Assembly: GCA_009786295.1 (NCBI GenBank)
Contig: WQTN01000087.1
Span: forward strand, 1 to 6,667
Source: Methanomassiliicoccaceae archaeon
GTDB lineage: Archaea > Thermoplasmatota > Thermoplasmata > Methanomassiliicoccales > Methanomethylophilaceae
Direction of reading: 5' to 3'
Length of the DNA stretch: 6,667 bases
The notes under the pieces: model-generated
The model's input: only the letters and a program-made list of their open reading frames with translations
Told to the model about the DNA's origin: nothing
Database searches by the model: none
Position numbers and translations under genes: made by a program
Shown: in pieces, positions 4,485 to 6,667 of the stretch
Layout: each line of letters opens with the position of its first letter
Position numbering within the stretch: position 1 is the first letter of the stretch

Positions 4485-5141
4485 GTGGACTCTAAATATG
4501 CATTCGCACTGAGAAAGATTGCACTGCTGGGGGGTATAGAGGATTACGTTGTACTTTCTTCAAGAGAATTAGGCGATGCCTTGGAGATGAGCCAGCAGTC
4601 CGCATCAAAACGGATTCTGGAACTTCTTGACGAGAAACTCATCATAAGGGACTTAGGCGCAAGGAAACAGCGCATAAAACTTACCCAAAAGGGAGTAGAT
4701 GAACTTAAACAAGAATACGGCGAATACCGAAGGATATTCGAGATCAACGATCAGATAACCCTGCACGGGATTGTATCCGAGGGAATGGGAGAGGGCAAAT
4801 ATTATGTGTGTCAGATAGGGTATATGACACAGTTCGAGGAAAAACTTGGGTTTCGGCCGTATGAGGGGACCCTCAACGTCATGATCGACAGAGAGGATCT
4901 CAGCAAACTTGACGTCATACGCAGCGCACCGGGAGAGATCATACAAGGTTTCACACAGGAAGGCAGATCCTTCGGACGGGCTATCGCGCATAAAGCGAAA
5001 GTGAAAAGCATCGATTGCGCGATCATCATGCCGGACAGATCGCATTACGAGAATGTGATTGAGATAGTTTGTCAATATCACTTGCGAAGATCGCTCGGCG
5101 TCGGAAACGGCGACCGCATCGAAGTAAAAGTTAAGGTCTGA
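4485..5141 (+). CDS. rbkR: CTP-dependent riboflavin kinase with HTH regulator domain (RbkR/RibK)
   Basis: The C-terminal domain is the archaeal riboflavin kinase that phosphorylates riboflavin to FMN using CTP; the N-terminal domain is a winged HTH. Archaeal proteins with this fusion (RbkR) are described as bifunctional enzyme-regulators of riboflavin genes. Of 218 residues, about 5-85 form the HTH: S-S-R-E-L-G-D-A-L (25-33) precedes the recognition region S-Q-Q-S-A-S-K-R-I-L-E-L-L (36-48), and a wing (R-K-Q-R-I-K-L-T) and linker helix follow. The kinase part (about 90-218) has L-H-G-I-V-S-E-G-M-G-E-G-K-Y-Y-V (93-108), the F-R-P-Y-E-G-T-L-N-V motif (123-132) and D-R-S-H-Y-E (184-189), followed by V-I-E-I-V and L-G-V-G-N-G-D-R-I-E-V. 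The usual Pro before G-T-L-N-V is Glu here. The start is GTG 4485, supported by the TATA position; no in-frame ATG lies nearby. The palindrome upstream suggests autoregulation. Confidence 0.93.
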   Translation: MDSKYAFALRKIALLGGIEDYVVLSSRELGDALEMSQQSASKRILELLDEKLIIRDLGARKQRIKLTQKGVDELKQEYGEYRRIFEINDQITLHGIVSEGMGEGKYYVCQIGYMTQFEEKLGFRPYEGTLNVMIDREDLSKLDVIRSAPGEIIQGFTQEGRSFGRAIAHKAKVKSIDCAIIMPDRSHYENVIEIVCQYHLRRSLGVGNGDRIEVKVKV

Positions 5142-5272
5142 TCGGTTTCCCTCGCAGCGTGCCAGTATTTGGGCTGCAGGTATTTCAGCATCCAGCCAGA
5201 AAAGCCATGGCGCAGTCCGCAGGCTGTTCACGGATACTGATACCAACCCCGCCCTTTGTGAAATGTAAACAA
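5142..5272. other. Intergenic stretch between rbkR and the purL leader, no gene seen
   Basis: This part is more GC-rich than the promoter that follows. No tRNA-like fold was recognised. Reading frames on both strands through it are either broken by stops or have composition unlike the neighbours. A weak 5-bp inverted repeat (GGCTG at 5172-5176, CAGCC at 5193-5197) is not convincing. It may be the untranslated end of the rbkR mRNA, since no T tract lies closer than 5340. Confidence 0.4.
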
Positions 5273-5290
5273 AAAATATTAAAATTATTA
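5271..5290 (+). promoter_or_regulatory. AT-rich promoter candidate upstream of purL
   Basis: Twenty consecutive A/T bases containing TATTAAAA and TTATTA form the strongest promoter-like sequence between rbkR and purL. A start 26 nt downstream falls at about 5306-5312, which would give purL a leader of roughly 80 nt. A weaker alternative, TTTTTTAAG at 5341-5349, would start transcription near 5370 and give a leader of about 20 nt. Confidence 0.4.
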
Positions 5291-5339
5291 GAACATCGGT
5301 CCCAACAGGCATGACATTACATATCCGGGCAGTTCCGAG

Positions 5340-5346
5340 TTTTTTT
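5340..5346 (+). terminator. T7 tract in the purL leader
   Basis: Seven consecutive T residues lie 45 nt before the purL ATG. Tracts of this length can stop archaeal RNA polymerase. It may end the rbkR transcript about 200 nt after its stop, act as a conditional terminator in the purL leader, or simply be part of a TATA-like box. The sequence alone does not decide. Confidence 0.3.
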
Positions 5347-5381
5347 AAGAAACAGCCATACGGATGCATTCGTGCCGATTC

Positions 5382-5387
5382 GGTGAT
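5382..5387 (+). promoter_or_regulatory. purL: Shine-Dalgarno-like GGTGAT of purL
   Basis: GGTGAT matches the 3' half of the archaeal consensus AGGAGGTGAT and ends 3 nt before ATG 5391, a normal distance for that half. It supports ATG 5391 over the in-frame ATG codons at 5364 and 5409, and implies purL has a transcribed leader unlike the leaderless genes nearby. Confidence 0.45.
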
Positions 5388-5390
5388 GCT

Positions 5391-6667
5391 ATGACCTCCA
5401 ATAAGACTATGGTAAAGCGTAAAGCTCCTTTTCAACTGTATGAGATAAAAATAAGAGATGCCGACGACAGCGTTCTCGATAACATCTCAAAAGACCTCGG
5501 CCTCGGCCTTTCGACCGACGAGATGAAGATAATAAAGAAATACTTCATCAAGGAGAAGAGGGACGCCACTGACATAGAGCTTCAATCGCTTGGACAAGCG
5601 TGGAGCGAGCACTGCTGTTACAAAAGCTCCAAATCAATACTGAAAGAATTCGTCTTCGGCATCGAACACCCCGACATCATGTCGCGCGGCGATGCGGGGA
5701 TCATGAAATTCGACAAAAAGCACGGGTATGCTTTGAGAATAGAGAGTCACAACCATCCTTCCGCCGTAGAACCTTACGGCGGCGCAGCGACCGGCGTCGG
5801 CGGGATATTGAGAGATGTTGTGTGCATGGGTGCGGAACCTGTCGGCATCATCGACCCCTTCTGCATAGGTATGATCGATACCAAGAAAAAGCTGCCAAAG
5901 GGGACAATACACCCGCGCGACCTGCTTGAAAAGGCCGTTGAGGGAGGAAAGGACTACTGTGACATAATAAAAGTGCCGGCGATCTCCGGTGCATTCTATT
6001 TTGACGATAAATACACAGGGAACTGCCTGATCAATGTGGGTGCTCTCGGCATAGTGAAGAAGACAGAACTCAGGAATAACTTCGTCGGCGGCCCCAAAGA
6101 GGTATTCATATTATGCGGCGAACCGACCGGGCGCGACGGCATACACGGAGTGAACTTTGCATCTGCGGACTTTTCGGCGGCGGCTGAGAACAAAGGGGCC
6201 AGACATGGCGTGAGCCCTATACCGAAACGTTTCGTTCTGGCCGCATGCATTGAGGCGAACCGGGCCGGATTAGTGACAGGAATGAAGGATCTCGGCGGCG
6301 GCGGGCTGAGCTGTGTGGTCGGCGAGATGGCCTTGGGAGGCAACTGCGGTGCCGAGGTGCACCTTGAGAATGTGCCGCTGAGAGACAAAGACATGGTACC
6401 CTGGGAGGTATGGGTGTCGGAGACGCAAGAGAGGATGATGCTTGCAGTAAAGGAGAAGAATGTTGAAAAGGTCCTTAAGATCTTCAGCAAACACAAGGTC
6501 CCCGCCACGGTCGTCGGAAAAAGCACCAATTCCCCGCGCACCAAGATCTTCTGGGAAAATGAACTGATATTCGATATGGACATAGCGTTCCTTACCAACG
6601 GCCCGGTATACGACAGGCCCTACACCGAACCGAAAGTATCTACAAAGGCTGAAGAAAAGATACCGGC
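5391..6667 (+). CDS. purL: Phosphoribosylformylglycinamidine synthase II PurL, 3' end outside window
   Basis: PurL makes FGAM from FGAR with ATP and ammonia, the fourth step of purine synthesis; in archaea it works with separate PurQ (glutaminase) and PurS. The 425 codons present are about 55-60% of the usual small PurL (roughly 700-760 residues), and the frame is open to the window end. Visible motifs are the Q-A-W-S-E-H-C-C-Y-K-S-S-K block (69-81) with the conserved His at 74, E-S-H-N-H-P-S-A-V-E-P-Y (118-129), G-G-A-A-T-G-V-G-G-I-L-R-D (130-142), G-R-D-G-I-H-G (247-253), K-D-L-G-G-G-G-L (299-306) and S-E-T-Q-E-R-M (343-349). The segment V-P-A-I-S-G-A (195-201) replaces the common P-T-V-G-G-E. 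ATG 5391 is favoured by GGTGAT upstream; ATG 5364 and 5409 are in-frame alternatives. Neither purS nor purQ lies upstream; they could follow beyond the window. It is separated from rbkR by 249 bp and probably has its own promoter. Confidence 0.96.
   Translation, partial: MTSNKTMVKRKAPFQLYEIKIRDADDSVLDNISKDLGLGLSTDEMKIIKKYFIKEKRDATDIELQSLGQAWSEHCCYKSSKSILKEFVFGIEHPDIMSRGDAGIMKFDKKHGYALRIESHNHPSAVEPYGGAATGVGGILRDVVCMGAEPVGIIDPFCIGMIDTKKKLPKGTIHPRDLLEKAVEGGKDYCDIIKVPAISGAFYFDDKYTGNCLINVGALGIVKKTELRNNFVGGPKEVFILCGEPTGRDGIHGVNFASADFSAAAENKGARHGVSPIPKRFVLAACIEANRAGLVTGMKDLGGGGLSCVVGEMALGGNCGAEVHLENVPLRDKDMVPWEVWVSETQERMMLAVKEKNVEKVLKIFSKHKVPATVVGKSTNSPRTKIFWENELIFDMDIAFLTNGPVYDRPYTEPKVSTKAEEKIP

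Larger units (their letters stand above)
5311..5394 (+). other. Possible 27-codon upstream ORF overlapping the purL start
   Basis: An ATG at 5311 opens a frame of 27 codons (beginning M-T-L-H, with F-F-K-K-Q-P in the middle) that stops at TGA 5392-5394. The stop overlaps the purL ATG as ATGA, the classic arrangement for coupled translation. The ATG lies where transcription from the 5271-5290 promoter should begin. The peptide resembles nothing I know, and a frame this short can be accidental. Confidence 0.2.

Noticed and set aside
5142..5270. Possible gene remnant or tRNA in the gap after rbkR
   Set aside because: A minus-strand frame reads a plausible short run (W-M-L-K-Y-L-Q-P-K-Y-W) but is bounded by a stop just upstream and continues into rbkR antisense. 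No cloverleaf or T-loop consensus was found.
4653..5435. A 260-codon open frame on the minus strand across rbkR and the purL leader
   Set aside because: It is antisense to the clearly recognisable riboflavin kinase, runs through promoter-like AT-rich DNA, and its translation shows no family motifs. It is a shadow frame.
5996..6598. A 200-codon minus-strand frame opposite purL
   Set aside because: The plus strand carries unmistakable PurL motifs throughout; the antisense translation is low-complexity and has no recognisable domain.
1..6667. CRISPR array, insertion sequence, integrase or attachment site
   Set aside because: No regularly spaced direct repeats, no transposase or recombinase motifs and no terminal inverted repeats were seen; gene content is core archaeal.

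Overview
The window is archaeal and most likely euryarchaeal. It carries a DUF2240 protein, an aMBF1-type basal transcription cofactor, the proteasome-activating nucleotidase PAN, a GPN-loop GTPase and a CTP-dependent riboflavin kinase fused to a DNA-binding domain. Several starts lack a Shine-Dalgarno sequence but have an AT-rich TATA-like box centred about 26 nt upstream, the pattern expected of leaderless archaeal mRNAs. The HTH-riboflavin kinase fusion, together with PAN and the absence of TAG among the seven stop codons seen, makes me suspect a Methanomassiliicoccales-like member of the Thermoplasmata. That placement is inference, not proof.

Layout. Bases 1-155 are a promoter region, possibly divergent. 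A DUF2240 gene (156-659, +) meets the aMBF1 gene (660-1154, -) tail to tail with no spacer. A 92-bp divergent promoter region separates aMBF1 from pan (1247-2482, +). pan converges on a GPN-loop GTPase gene (2488-3252, -) with 5 bp between the stops. After a second divergent intergenic region (3253-3422) comes a two-gene membrane-protein operon: a six-TM DUF998-like protein (3423-4001, +) and a small four-TM protein of unknown function (4036-4401, +). Next are a GC hairpin, a perfect 9-9-9 inverted repeat and the riboflavin kinase/regulator gene rbkR (4485-5141, +). A 249-bp gap with a T7 tract and a possible tiny upstream ORF precedes purL (5391 to the window end, +), which is cut off after 425 codons.

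Functionally, the left half is information processing and protein quality control: aMBF1 with TBP, PAN feeding the 20S proteasome, and the GTPase linked to RNA polymerase or ribosome assembly. The right half holds cofactor and nucleotide metabolism: FMN synthesis by a kinase that probably regulates its own promoter, and FGAM synthase of purine synthesis. The membrane operon has no assignable role.

Most of the window is ordinary conserved archaeal sequence. No CRISPR array, transposon, tRNA or rRNA was found. The points most worth a second look are the palindrome in front of rbkR, the leader of purL with its overlapping small ORF and T tract, and the non-canonical C-terminus of PAN where the HbYX proteasome-docking motif should be.
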